The notes: generated by a model from the sequence alone, not told the origin. Positions 1-10,818 are shown, numbered from the stretch's first letter. The stretch: DNA of 64,000 nt from Coprinopsis marcescibilis (GCA_004369085.1 ML210295.1:2052-66051); one strand, 5' to 3'. Numbers and translations: made by a program.

Positions 1-269
1 GTTCCCGCAACGATATGCCCCCCATGGCGGCAACTCTGAACGAAAATATTTATAAATTTTACATATGCACTCCCTACATGTACTATTTAAGTTCTATGAC
101 AATTTTGAGTCCATACCGCCCCAGATGCGCCGTCGAAAAATGCAAACATGGTCCGGTGTACAACGGACCGGTGTATTACTGTACAGTAAATCATGAATGC
201 ACCATCAGACGCGGCACGTGAGATTCACGGGGGTTCCCAATCCCTGCTCAGTGCTCACTCCCGTCCATC
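1..269. other. Upstream region of the Crinkler gene
   Basis: No gene is supported here. It is AT-rich with a TATA-like TATTTAAG near position 85, and is presumably the 5' flank of the gene that starts at 270. The short ORFs crossing it have no recognisable content. Confidence 0.35.
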
Positions 270-2545
270 ATGTCGATCATCGCTCTCCACTGCCTCTGTT
301 CTGGCGACAGGAAAGAGCAGGCATTCACCGTCGAGATCGCTACCGACGACGATGTCTCCGGCCTGATATGGTTGATCAGACATGAGAACCCAGACCGTTT
401 TCGTTACATCAGTGTCACCGCCACGCGACTTTTCAAGGTCGCGCTTCCCATAGCCCACGCCGAACAAGCGCGAGACCCGGCAAAGATCGACGGTGCGGAG
501 AAGCTCTCCCCCCTCGACGAGATATGCGACGTCTTCCAGCAGCCGCAGCAGGGGCTTATCCACGTTGTTGTTTCAGGTGAGCCTCTTCCACGGCCTGCCG
601 CTTTCCTGGAATTTACACTCTTCTGGGTTGGATGACACAGGCTCCCCATACGTCGTCTTCTTGAACTGCATCATATCTGGCGACACCTTCGAAAAGATGT
701 TCGCAGTCGGGATCGCCCCGAACGACAATGTTGCCACCCTCAAGTCGTTGATCAGGAAGGAGATCCCAGACCGGTTTACTAACATCGGTGTCACCGCCAT
801 TCGACTTTTCAAGGTTGCACGCCCCATCGACGACTCGCTTTCTGCCTTCGACCCTGAGAAGCCAGGCGAGGAGCTCTGGCCTGCCAGCAAAATATCAGAC
901 CACTTCCTGGACAATCCGAGGGGTTATATCCACGTCGTTGTTCTTACGCCCGCAGGTGAGCGTCATCCACCTGCCGCTATCCCCGCCATTGACAATAGTG
1001 ACAGGCAGTGCGCCGCACCCTGCAGAGCACGCCCACATCCTCCCACTGCTGAAAAGTGCGTAAGCAGCGGAATTCTATTTTCAATTCCTAATTGCTTGGC
1101 AGGTTTTACGAAGGCCGTTACTGTAGGCCGGAGCGCCACCCCGTCCACCAGTAGCACGCCGGAAAACTACCAAAGATTTCAAGCTGGAGATGCGCCTATT
1201 CTGGACGGCCGGTACGGCGCTCCCGATGCACCAAACGACCTTGGGCTCCCTGTCGAGATCTACCACTCTGCGTTCGCTCGTTTCCTTGCGCTTGCCGGCG
1301 ACACCACGGCTGAACTGCCGCAGGATGTTCTTGGTGTCACTGTTGAGCTCATGCAGGCTGCTTCGCAGATCGTGCCCTTGGACGAGGACCGCCAGGACAC
1401 TACCAGGGGCATTCTAAGCACACTTTTAAAGGCCACCATCGGGGAATTGGTCGACGGGGGTACTACTAGGACGTCCGATGATCATGCTATGGTTCATTAC
1501 ACACGCGTGAGCGAGCCACTTGGGAATGCCGCCATTGTCATTGTGCAGGAGACGGCTGAGTTGGGTACTGGTGGCGAGCCATCCGTGCAAGGGTCATTCG
1601 CGTACCTTCAACACTGGACTGACGATGAACAGAAAGTTAGTGCTATTTCCCTTTACCTTGCCTTGTTTCTTTCTCATCAGGGTTTGGCAGGAACTCCTAA
1701 AGGCATCATGTTGCCCGTCGTTCATTGTGGCGATAGCAGGATCCTGGCTCGTTGTGCTCGGTGCCGTGTTCACGTCATGCGCCGTTGTACAACGCCTCAC
1801 GGATTATATCTACCTTGGGCGCACCCGCGCCATCGACGACACGAATACGCGGCGCATCGCAAGGATCTTCCATGCCCTCCGATCGGGACTGGTGGAATTG
1901 AAGTCGTTTTACGAGACGCTCGCCCCTCGGAGCAGAAACGCCCCCATCTCCGTGGACCGCTTCTTCCCGTGCGCCACGTCCTATGTTGCTGAGGACAAGA
2001 GCATCGTCAGCTTTCGGTACAGACGGTATTTGAAGGAGCAGAGTCCAACGTGTGTGGCCTTTCTTGCAGAGGGTCCCGCAAGGCGCCAATTGGTCGTGAA
2101 GTTTGTGGAACGGTATGGTGCTGAGGCCCATAGGTTGCTTGCGGATAGTGGGCAGGCGCCCGCCCTCCTGTACTACGGAGATGTTTGGCACGACGGCCCG
2201 GCTGAGGGGTGCCGCCCGCGTAAAATGGTTGTGATGGAGTATGTGGACGGGAAGGTGGGTGAAGGCAGAGTGTCGGATGAGGTACGAGAGGCGGTACGTG
2301 CTGCTGTCGCCCGTTTGCATAGTAGAAATCTTGTTCATGGAGACATTCGTCGGCCGAACATCGTCGTCGCACATGGGGAGGGCACTGAGCGTAGCCGGAC
2401 AAAGCTTTTGGACTTTGACTGGGCGGGAACACAAGGTGTGGCGCGGTATCCTCTTTATTTATCGGCGTGGCTTTGGCCGGAGGGTGTCTGCGATGACGGA
2501 GTTATTTTACCGGCTCATGATTTGGACATGATCAAGTGGTTGTAG
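270..2545 (+). CDS. Crinkler-like effector with tandem header domains and a C-terminal kinase
   Basis: Five exons (270-576, 641-955, 1005-1055, 1103-1635, 1691-2545) give 686 residues in one frame. Residues 1-102 and 103-207 are two similar copies of the Crinkler N-terminal ubiquitin-like header (shared PDRF, RLFKVA, IHVVV). Residues of about 230-460 resemble the restriction-endonuclease-like region that precedes the kinase in fungal Crinkler-RHS-type proteins; the segment VIVQETAELGTGG keeps the E but lacks the expected Lys of an E-x-K site. The C-terminus is an atypical protein kinase: VVKF (Lys), HGDIRRPN (catalytic Asp near 618) and DFDW (near 643) in place of DFG. No signal peptide is seen. 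Known: such proteins have been described as host-directed effectors or intracellular conflict proteins. Inferred: this copy is intact and probably expressed. Family assignment is confident; the role is not. Confidence 0.82.
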
Positions 2546-2798
2546 TTGTTCTATACCTATGTGCCTGGAATTGCACATTTCGAATTAAAATACATCCAAA
2601 TCAATTTCTATCCCGATTGCTGCACAAAGTCGGTGGGTGATACAACATTGTGCAATGCGTGAAGGAAGCTACGAAATACATGGTGCATGGCCACCTGGCA
2701 TGTCCTGTATCTCGCTGTGGGTGCGCGAGTCAGCACCAGGGATTACGCCCATGGGCAATGATACCCTGCAGTCCACTCTTTGACACCCTCTGATCTCG
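1682..2798 (+). repeat. Segmental duplication, copy A
   Basis: From 1682 to about 2798 (kinase half of the Crinkler gene plus about 250 bp of its 3' flank) the DNA matches 8848-9951 in the same orientation. Similarity past the stop codon shows a DNA-level duplication rather than conserved protein alone. The copies end together in CACTCTTTGACACCCTCTG. Confidence 0.85.
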
Positions 2799-3809
2799 GA
2801 CTAACTAAAATCTGAGAGGTACTATCTTGGCAGAGGTGCTATTGAGCCCCTGGACATGATTGTGCCCAATGATTCGATTTCGTGCATTATGGTGCTTTGG
2901 GTGGACGAAGTCGATGACGACGGAGCTCAAGGCAATGATGAACTAGAAGGATATTGAAGCAGAAGCTCAAAAACTCGTGGTCTCTTCTCACAGTGATTCA
3001 AACTCCAAGTTGTCGCCTTGGCTCTGAGTCTCACGTTTGGAAACCCGTTGAATGCAGGGTGGCCTATTGCTGATAATATTTAAGCCTTTGATTACGAGTG
3101 TTCAAATGCTCATCTGGATTCTGTAGGTATTACTATGCCGGTTTATTTGTCTGCATCTGTTAGCTTGGCGACAAGCGAAAGCTATAGGAGCTCAGAGTTA
3201 CAGCTTAGTGGGATGCCAAGAGTCTATAATTATATCGACAGACGGGACCCACTGGGAGTTGGAGATGACGCATGAGATGGACAGTGCACACTCTGCCTCA
3301 CCGCTGAGAACCAACTGCAACGCATGCCGCAACCTTCAGTAGTTCACTCTGTGGGTCATCCACAAGGACACTCGGTGTATTTGAATCACACAGTCCGACT
3401 CGGAGGCGTACCGCCGTCGCTGCGGTAGCGAGCTAGGAAGTTGGCGCAACCGTCTCAACGCTTGATCTTACTCACCACGAAACCCCATCAAGCCGGGAAG
3501 TAGGCTGAATACGAGCTGCGTAAGGAGAGCAAACGAGTACAGACCCAACGACCTAAGCCTGAGCACTAGTCAGGCAATATACGGTTGACCTCTAAATCCT
3601 AAAGTCATGCATAGATCGCTTGCCACTCCTGTCAGGTAGCGCAACACGTTATGAAAGCGCAGGACGTGTGATACCAGCCACAAAGTATAAATATGAACCT
3701 TACCATACATCCCAGTGATACCTAAACGTTCAATGCACAATTTTGAATGAAGAGGAAGGGGAAGCAGGATCACGAAGGGATTTGCCACTAGAAGTCAAGT
3801 CACCGGTGT
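2546..3809. other. Intergenic region, 1.26 kb
   Basis: The first 250 bp are the duplicated 3' flank of the Crinkler gene. From about 2800 on I see only short ORFs without recognisable motifs and no tRNA. Nothing else can be supported. Confidence 0.5.
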
Positions 3810-4439
3810 CTAGCAACAGAACAGCCTTCGCCAAAAGGACCATCGGGCTGCAGTCCCATTCTGATCCTCTGAAGCAGGGCGAGAAGCATAACCTGGTGTC
3901 ATGCTCTTCTCCTTCTGCCTACTATCAGATTCGTTAGTGGCACGGGCTAAATTGACCATGATGAGCGACGCCATCTTACACGTCAACTCAGAAGATAACG
4001 CACCTTTAGCGCGGGATTTCCGAAGCTCCTTATCATGATAGGAGGTGCCGCCTGTGGCCGGAATCGACGACAAGCAAAAATCGATTCCGGATACGGATAT
4101 TCTTTCAGCTGGAAATATGGCCGGGTCATCAGCCTGAGAGCCTTCGGCTTGTTCTTGTGCTTGTTCTTGCTCTGGAACTTGTTGTTGGTGGCTGGGATTC
4201 CAGTGGCTGGGGTTAAAGCGATTGGGATTCCAGTGACTGTCCAAGAGGGACTTCACCAACATCGAGCTATTCTCGCTAGTTGCTGCCTGTGGTAGGTGTG
4301 ACTCGGAAGTGAGAGTCGGAGACCGAGGCTCCCCGCCGCGATCGATATCTCTGGCGCCACCCGGGGCTGAAGTTGTGCTGTTCGCTGCTGCTCCCGCCCC
4401 TGCGGTGTTGATACTGCCGTGAGTGGACGTTCCTGACAT
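3810..4439 (-). CDS. Hypothetical protein with C-terminal Cys-Cys
   Basis: This is a single uninterrupted ORF of 209 residues. I do not recognise the family. The N-terminal half is Ser/Thr/Ala/Gly/Pro-rich and looks disordered, with a short repeat HWNPNRFNPSHWNPSH near 70-85 and a Gln/Glu stretch after it. The protein ends in WRRLFCC: a basic-aromatic patch and two final cysteines. Such a tail could be a prenylation site of the Rab type (-CC) or a palmitoylation site; that is inference only. It has no signal peptide and no internal hydrophobic segment. ORF length and biased composition favour a real gene, but it could be a lineage-specific or spurious ORF. Confidence 0.4.
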   Translation of the reverse strand: MSGTSTHGSINTAGAGAAANSTTSAPGGARDIDRGGEPRSPTLTSESHLPQAATSENSSMLVKSLLDSHWNPNRFNPSHWNPSHQQQVPEQEQAQEQAEGSQADDPAIFPAERISVSGIDFCLSSIPATGGTSYHDKELRKSRAKGALSSELTCKMASLIMVNLARATNESDSRQKEKSMTPGYASRPASEDQNGTAARWSFWRRLFCC

Positions 4440-5795
4440 TATGCTGGGGGCTTAATCGTTGATGGATGGCTGCTCTGAGGTCTATAGACGCCAGTTTCAA
4501 CCCACCATACACATATTTACATACATCACCCCCTGTGTCTCGTAACCAGAGACACCGTTCTATGAAATACCACGACCTTGGTAGCCGCAAGCTCAAGCAC
4601 CAATTACTACCCAAAAAGTTCAAATTTCTGATATGTCGCTGTCTCAACGTAGCGCCGAATCAGTAGATCTGCTCCAGTATAGCAGCCAAGCGCTTCCTCT
4701 TTAGAAAAATGAACCATGTCCAGCGGTTCAGCGGTACCATGTAAATCAAACATTTGGATGCCCTTGATACGCCGTTATTCCGGAGAATGCATGTGCTAGA
4801 TATTTTGAGAACAATGATCATAGATATGCCACGATATGTGGTGGATTAAGTGCCCAATTTACACCTGGCAGCTGGCAGCCTCACGAGGCATGATGACGCG
4901 TATGCCCAAACCCGTTTGGCTGGATATTCATGGCCAAGACGTTGCTGGCTGTGTAAGAGTGTGCGTTTAGGGACTGAGCGTTTGTTGGGCCGGAAAAAGG
5001 ATCGAGAGTTCGATTCTTTGCCAGTAACCCACATGGGGAATCGAAAAAGAATCAAAGTGTGTTGATTCTTTTTCGATTCCCCATGTGGGTTACTGGCAAA
5101 GAATCGAACCCTCGATTCTTTTTCCGGCCTCTATGTGGATTTCTGTAAAGGAATCGGATCTTCAATTATTTTTCGATTTCCCAAGACGTGGATTGTTTGC
5201 TTTGATTTTCTTTCGATTGTTGCGGTGGAATTCGCTAAGAAAATCGTCAAGCGATTTTGCTCGGCTGAGAACAGTGTAAAGTAATTAAATTAATATTTCT
5301 CGATTCTTTCACAATGTTTTGGCCAAAACAATTGGTCCTGCCACCCTGTTAAGTTGGGTTCAAGGCCAAGAGCTGCAGCCTGCCCCACTGACCGTGTTGC
5401 GAAGGAGTTTTAGGCAATGGTGAAGGGCTACTGTGGTATGGCGAAGAGCTGGAAGCCTGAAGATGAGGAACTGTTCTATTTAACGCCCGTTGTCTTCCAG
5501 CTTTGGCTTTGCTGCTTCGATTGATAATGTGACTGATATAGATCATTCTTCCTTCTTGTCAAACATTTTAAATATGACGAACATTGTTACAAAATGCCAG
5601 ATTCTCATTTACTGCAAATGGCAGGTATACCTGTGCTTTGATGTGCTACCCCAGGCAACTCTGGAGAAATGACCGGTCGAAGCACTGGTATTCCGTGATC
5701 AAAGCGCTCATTGTGTCTTTCTCAAGTGGGAAGCATAGTTTAGAGCGTTCCAATACCCCTTCTGCCTTCTCCCCTTCCCTTCCAGCCTTGTAGTC
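4440..5795. other. Intergenic region with foldback element
   Basis: No protein gene is supported. The notable content is the inverted repeat at 4988-5129, followed to about 5310 by degenerate copies of the same GATTCTTT and TCGATT words, as if an older array had decayed. Confidence 0.5.
4988..5129. repeat. Near-perfect inverted repeat, 68-bp arms and 6-bp loop
   Basis: The left arm 4988-5055 and right arm 5062-5129 are reverse complements over 68 bp with only two mismatches, separated by AGTGTG. The ends are GGCCGG and CCGGCC. Inside each arm the word GAATCGA / TCGATTC recurs. A transcript from either strand would fold into a long hairpin. No obvious target-site duplication or transposase is present, so it may be a MITE-like foldback element or a small-RNA precursor; the sequence alone does not decide. 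Confidence 0.93.
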
Positions 5796-8495
5796 ATGAG
5801 GCCTAAACATCCTATCTCCCTGCTGCACATCCTCAAACTACTACTCCAAGGAGCCCTCAAAGGCCTCAAGGTACCAGTCCTTGCCATCGTGCATTTCTTG
5901 CAAAGAATACGGTGCTCTTCGTCATTTTTTCACTCGCAAGGCCCGCCGGTACAATTTTTTCGTCGTGGTGAAGATGAGGCGGGTGTAGATTCTGGATTCA
6001 GGAAGCATAGTCCGCGGGACTCGCGCGGACCAGAGGATGCATTCATATCGACACTCGACATTGATCTGGTCATGCCCAGTGGAATTCTTCAGGATGAAAG
6101 AGACGGTGCTTACATGTGAGTGGTGCTATAGGTTAATTGGTCTTCGCATTGAGTCTGACCTCACGGCGTGTGAATTTGTAGTGAGCGTGAGGAGAGCCAG
6201 TACTCTGCGTGCGGACCGGGGGATGCATTCATATCGACACTTGACATTTATCCGATCATGCCCAGTGGAATTCTCCGGGATGAAAGAGACGGCGCTTACA
6301 TGTGAGTGGTGCTATAAGTTAAATGATCTTCGCATTGAGTCTGACCTCACGGCGTGTGAATTTGTAGCGAGCCTGAGGAGAGCCAGTACTCTGTCAAGTC
6401 AATGCAGATCAATTTTAACAAGTGAGCGCTTCAGTCCACCCGAGCCCTTTGGTGATGTCCCTCTGATCCCCTGTATTCTCCAGCGAACCTGCTTTACCTG
6501 AAGGGTGGACCAAAATGGTCCAACCAGAGGGTTTCCCGTTCTTTTGGCACGAGCAGAATGTGAGTTTACCTTACTATGATAAACTGGCTATTACCACTAA
6601 TTCTTTGCATGTTCCCAGCGTATTATTACCGACAGTTGGATTTATGAAGCTGACATACATGGACGACTGATGGGTTATATAGAAAATATTCAGGCAGATA
6701 CAAGAGCTCGAGACCTGCTGCAGACTAAGGACGTGAACCTTGTCTTGCAAATTGTCCTTGTTGAGAACATATGGCGCTGTGAATACTACTTTGTCAACCA
6801 TTCGACAAGAACAATTTTCTGGATAGAGGAGTTCGACATCAGTCGATTTATCACAGAAGTGAAGGGAAAAATACAGAGCTCACATATCAGTACGTAAATT
6901 ATCCGGCTCTTCTGTGACGATATTGCTGATAATCCGCCTAAAAGAGGTCTTCATGGAGAACGAATACTGGTTGGTGGCGGCTTTCCTTGCCCAAAGATTA
7001 CACTGATGCTGAGGTCACCTTTGTCACTGACATCGTGGCGTTCAAGGCATCATTGGTCCCTCTATCCTAACCTTTGCCGCGTGACGTCCGAAGTGATGAC
7101 CCTCACTGAAAACGCCCTCAGAGACGCTATCACTGGTACGTTAGAGTCGCGTTACTAATCTATGTAATGGAATCTGATTCATTTTGATACCTTAGACATG
7201 GTCACCTCCGACTATTCAACCGTTGGTGTCAGTTTGGAGCGTCTGAAGGAGCATTTAGCTCTTGTTCAAGACACAAAGGGTAAGTTCGAGCCGCTACATT
7301 CAATGTCCAAAGAGATGTCACAATCTTTCGTTGATAGCTGCGCTTCCCCCCGGTTACCTCGAAAACAAAAGCATGGTTGGTGCCCGGTACTGCGAAACCG
7401 AAGTATCGACGTGGTGCATTGGTGAGACTCTTGTTCATAATTGCACACTTTCTTGAGGTTGACTTTCAATGATCAGGCCGGATAATGAAATCGATTGGTA
7501 GTATATATCACCTCCCTTTCCAGGATTGAAAGCTGAACAGTGTTATATGGTAGCCTTAGGTCGCTTTTTGAACTTCTATGGTCAGAGGGTCTGTCGCTTG
7601 AGTACGCACACCTCCGTCTACAGAAATCATGGCCCCAAGACTGCGATTGAAACCAGCATGCGTTTCCGTTTCCTTTCTCCAGCACTATTTTACGCCCCCG
7701 ACGTCTATTATAGTCTAATGGAGAACATGTGGGTCGACAAACTTACGGTCCTCGAGCTCTGGAAGAAGCTATTTGCTCAACTTCAGAAAGACTGGAGAGA
7801 CCATCTGATTCATGTACGTCTTTGAGCATTGAACATGAGGACATCGATAGCAGCTGATGAACGCCAGGCATCGTTGCTCCTCACGTCCAACATTGCCTTC
7901 TTAAGCATATCCAACGTTACGAAGGAAGACGATAAGATGCAAGGCACATTAATTCAAATACCGAGTTATGTATCGACGATTTCAAGCATCGGGAGCATAA
8001 TTCTGGGCTTGCTGCTCATACGGCAACACGAACTCATGAATCCTGCAACAGCTGCCGACATTGTACGGGCGCTTCTGCATCTCAAACCAAGGCAAACTAA
8101 CCTCAAGGTCTTTAGCATAAATTCATTAAGAAGCGATACCACGAGAATCGGGGGTTTGAGCCACTTGCTATAGTGTACAGCCTTCCCTATGCGCTGCTTA
8201 TGTGGGGGTGAGTGACATTGTTGCGCGACATCCTTCGTGTCGAACTTGACTGTAACTTGATTGCAGGATCATCTCATTTTTCATCTCGTTTATGATGATG
8301 TGCCTTTACGAGACGACCAACCCTGCGCGCTACATTTCTCTCGCCTGTTTCTTGATTGTAGTAGCCCTGCTGGCATGGCACAGCTTTATGTCCTGGGACA
8401 AGAACGCAAATCGGTGTTCATCCCTCTATGTCAGTTTTCGGGAAAAGATTTTGGGGATAAAATCAATATTCAATGAGGGGGGTGACATCACTTAA
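5796..8495 (+). CDS. WW-domain protein with C-terminal membrane segments
   Basis: Twelve exons (5796-6115, 6182-6301, 6368-6421, 6484-6559, 6619-6889, 6947-7135, 7196-7279, 7338-7421, 7524-7813, 7868-8062, 8116-8207, 8267-8495) give 667 residues. A WW-like segment LPEGWTKMVQPEGFPFFW lies near 167-184, followed by TDSWIY. Hydrophobic segments near 526-550 (SSIGSIILGLLLIRQH), 578-606 (YSLPYALLMWGIISFF) and 614-632 (YISLACFLIVVALLAW) form a membrane tail. The layout matches an expanded, uncharacterised agaricomycete family. Residues of about 107-146 come from a tandemly duplicated exon. The 7422-7523 intron is long (102 bp) and could hide a small exon. Start chosen at the first ATG of the frame. 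Function unknown; probably a membrane-anchored scaffold (inference). Confidence 0.78.
6025..6396 (+). repeat. Tandem exon-intron duplication, period 186 bp
   Basis: Two head-to-tail copies (about 6025-6210 and 6211-6396) each contain the end of an exon, a 66-bp intron with identical splice sites, and the start of the next exon. The period of 186 bp (120 exon + 66 intron) adds 40 codons in frame to the WW gene. Divergence is low. Confidence 0.9.
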
Positions 8496-8590
8496 CGACG
8501 GTTGGACCGTATTCTGTTTTAAATAATGTAATCTAAATGACGTTTTACACTTTAAACAGTTTATTCGCATTCTTACTTGGAATGGGGAGA

Positions 8591-8606
8591 GGGGGGGGGG
8601 GGGGGG
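8591..8606. repeat. Poly-G tract
   Basis: Sixteen consecutive G between GGGGAGA and ATGG, in the 3' flank of the WW gene. It is prone to length error in sequencing. Confidence 0.9.
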
Positions 8607-8847
8607 ATGGTACATTGTTCAACCGCGCGCAAGGGGAGAATACCTCTGGTTGGCAGTACGCAATGAAGGGTACTCCACGGCCTGATATTGAAAGCGGACA
8701 GTCCAACTTATACTCGTATATCTTGTAAGGACAGTGTGTATACACACGTACTAACATCGCAACTTTCTTCGGTTGATCAAACGCGGATGTGAGCACCGAG
8801 CGCCGTCTAATTGGAGAAATACCCTTTGCGTTGTTCCGTTCTCATCA

Positions 8848-9744
8848 TGGTTTGGCAGGAGCTCCTAAGGGCATCCTGTTGCCTGTCGTTCATTGTGGCG
8901 ATAGCGATCCTGGCTTGTTGTGCTCGGTGCTCACCTCACGCGGGACTGGTGGAATTGAAGTCTTTTTACGAGACGCTCTGTAACCCAGTTGCTTACATAC
9001 ACATACGATTACAGTAGCACGCGCGTCTCCGTTTCTTCTCCTTAGCTTTTATCCTCGTTGTTTTTATCGTACGCCAATAGACGTTGTTCAAGTATTGTGT
9101 TTGTCGCTCGGTTCGAGTGAAGACCTCGGTCCTACACGCTCACCCCTCAGAACAGAAACGCCCCCATCTCCGTGGACCGCTTCTTCCCGTGCGCCACCGT
9201 CCCATGTTGCTGAAGACAAGAGCGTCGTCAGCTTTCGGTACAGACGGTATTTGAAGGAGCAGAATCCAGTGTGTGTGGCATTTCTGGCAGAGGGCCCTGC
9301 TAGGCGCCAGATGGTCGTGAAGTTTGTGGAACGGTATGGTGTTGAGGCGCATAGGTAGCTTGCGGATAATGGCCCCAGGCGCCCGCCCTCCTGTACTACG
9401 GAGATGTTTGGCACGACGGCCCGGCTGAGGGGTGCCGCCCGCGTAAAATGGTTGTGATGGAGTATGTGGATGGGAAGAGGGGTGAGGACGGTGGGTACGA
9501 GAGGCGGTACGTGCTGCTGTTGTCCGTTTGCATAGTCCAAATCTTGTTCATGGAGATATTCGTCGGCCGAATGTCGTCGTTGCGCGTGGGGAGGGCACTG
9601 AGCGTGGCCGGACAAGGGTTTTGGACTTTGATTGGGCAGGAACACGAGGAGTGGTGTAGTATCCTCTTTATTTATCGGCGAGGCTTTGGCCGGAGGGTGT
9701 ATGCAATAACGGAGTTATTTTACCGGCTCATTATTCGGACATGA
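8848..9744 (+). pseudogene. Decayed partial copy of the Crinkler kinase gene
   Basis: This matches 1682-2545 but is broken. About 130 bp present in copy A are missing after 8925. About 150 bp of unrelated sequence follow the FYETL region; they could be a gained intron, since they begin GTAACC and end CTCAG. A TAG at 9356-9358 replaces a Leu codon. A 10-bp deletion near 9475-9500 shifts the frame ahead of the kinase catalytic loop. No header domains are present upstream. A functional product is not expected. Confidence 0.85.
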
Positions 9745-9951
9745 TCGAGCGGTTGTAGTTGTTCTATACCAATGTGTCTGCAATTGCACAAAGTCGGTGG
9801 GTGATGCAACATTGTGCAATGCGTGAAGGAAATTACGAAGTACATGGTGCATGTCCACATAGCATGTACTGTATCTCGCTGTGGGTGCGCGAGTAAGCGC
9901 TACGACCATGGGCCATGACACCCTGGAGTAGTCCACTCTTTGACACCCTCT
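8848..9951 (+). repeat. Segmental duplication, copy B
   Basis: Direct-orientation copy of 1682-2798, including the non-coding 3' flank. The two copies bracket the WW-domain gene. Confidence 0.85.
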
Positions 9952-10075
9952 GGTAGTCTACAACTGTCGTTCTTCGAACCACGATGCACAGGGATATGAA
10001 CATCTGAGAAGAACACTCTTTTGTGAAATGAGGGCCTCTGAGGCCAGCCTGAGTCATGCGGCGGGGGCATGCTTG

Positions 10076-10187
10076 ATGCCACCCTCAGCTGCGAATGCCA
10101 CCCTCGGAGCTGAACGCCACCCTCCAAATCGCTATGCCACCCTTACCCGAATGCCACCCTCACCCGCATCCTATCTTATGCCACCCT
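10076..10187 (+). repeat. ATGCCACCCT short repeats
   Basis: Six variably spaced copies of the word ATGCCACCCT (10076, 10095, about 10114 as ACGCCACCCT, 10134, 10151, 10178). They supply several in-frame or out-of-frame ATGs just ahead of the gene that starts near 10236, so they complicate start choice and could act as upstream AUGs. Confidence 0.75.
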
Positions 10188-10235
10188 GCTCGTTATTACC
10201 CCTGCACCTACCCCTACAATGTGGATCAAAGTGTT

Positions 10236-10818
10236 ATGAACCCCATCGAATGTTGCGGATATCGCAACCCTCTGTATCCCACATTTCCCGACCTCACCTT
10301 CGACGACTTTGACAGCAGCTCAAACGGAGACTACCGCACGGTCGATGACTATCATTTTCCACCACTGCCAACTTCAACTCCCAATGAGCACCAGCACGGT
10401 GACCAGATCGTTAGGGATAACGAACACGAAGGAAGGACGACAGTGAGCGAGGCTGACGGATATGGGGCTTACCGCACGATCGACGACTATCGTCTTCCAC
10501 CACTGTCAACGTCAACTCCCGAAGAGCACCAGCACGGCGGCCAGGTTGTTAGGGATGACAAACAGGAAGAGAGTACGACATTGGAGGCTGAAGAGCCGGG
10601 CAGACGCCGAGTCAGAATTCGCAAAAGGGTTCAGGCTGAACGAGTGCTCAAATACGCTGCGAATGGGCTTCGTTCTCGGACCGGACGATGGTGAGTATGT
10701 TGTTTTCTCATGTATACCATCAACTGATCCATGATACAGTGCTGTGCCTGTGGAGTCAGATGAGGAGCTCAACAGTGACTCGGAATTGGCTCCTAAGCGC
10801 AAAAAGAGGAGAGTTTGA
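10236..10818 (+). CDS. Repeat-containing small protein with C-terminal nuclear localisation signal
   Basis: Two exons (10236-10690, 10740-10818) give 177 residues; an in-frame start at 10095 would add 47. I do not recognise the family. It carries two imperfect copies of a unit of about 45 residues (YRT-V/I-DDY, FPPL or LPPL, TSTP-x-EHQHG, VRD). A basic stretch RRRVRIRKRV follows, and the last exon ends in PKRKKRRV, a classic monopartite nuclear localisation signal. The splice joins a Cys codon in phase 2 and the second exon stays open to its stop, which supports the model. Probably nuclear; function unknown. Confidence 0.55.

Noticed and set aside
6990..7040. Open frame with a GAATACTGG-type motif as an alternative WW-gene exon
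   Set aside because: Only the exon 6947-7135 keeps phase with both neighbours and gives the conserved HHWSLYPNLC segment.
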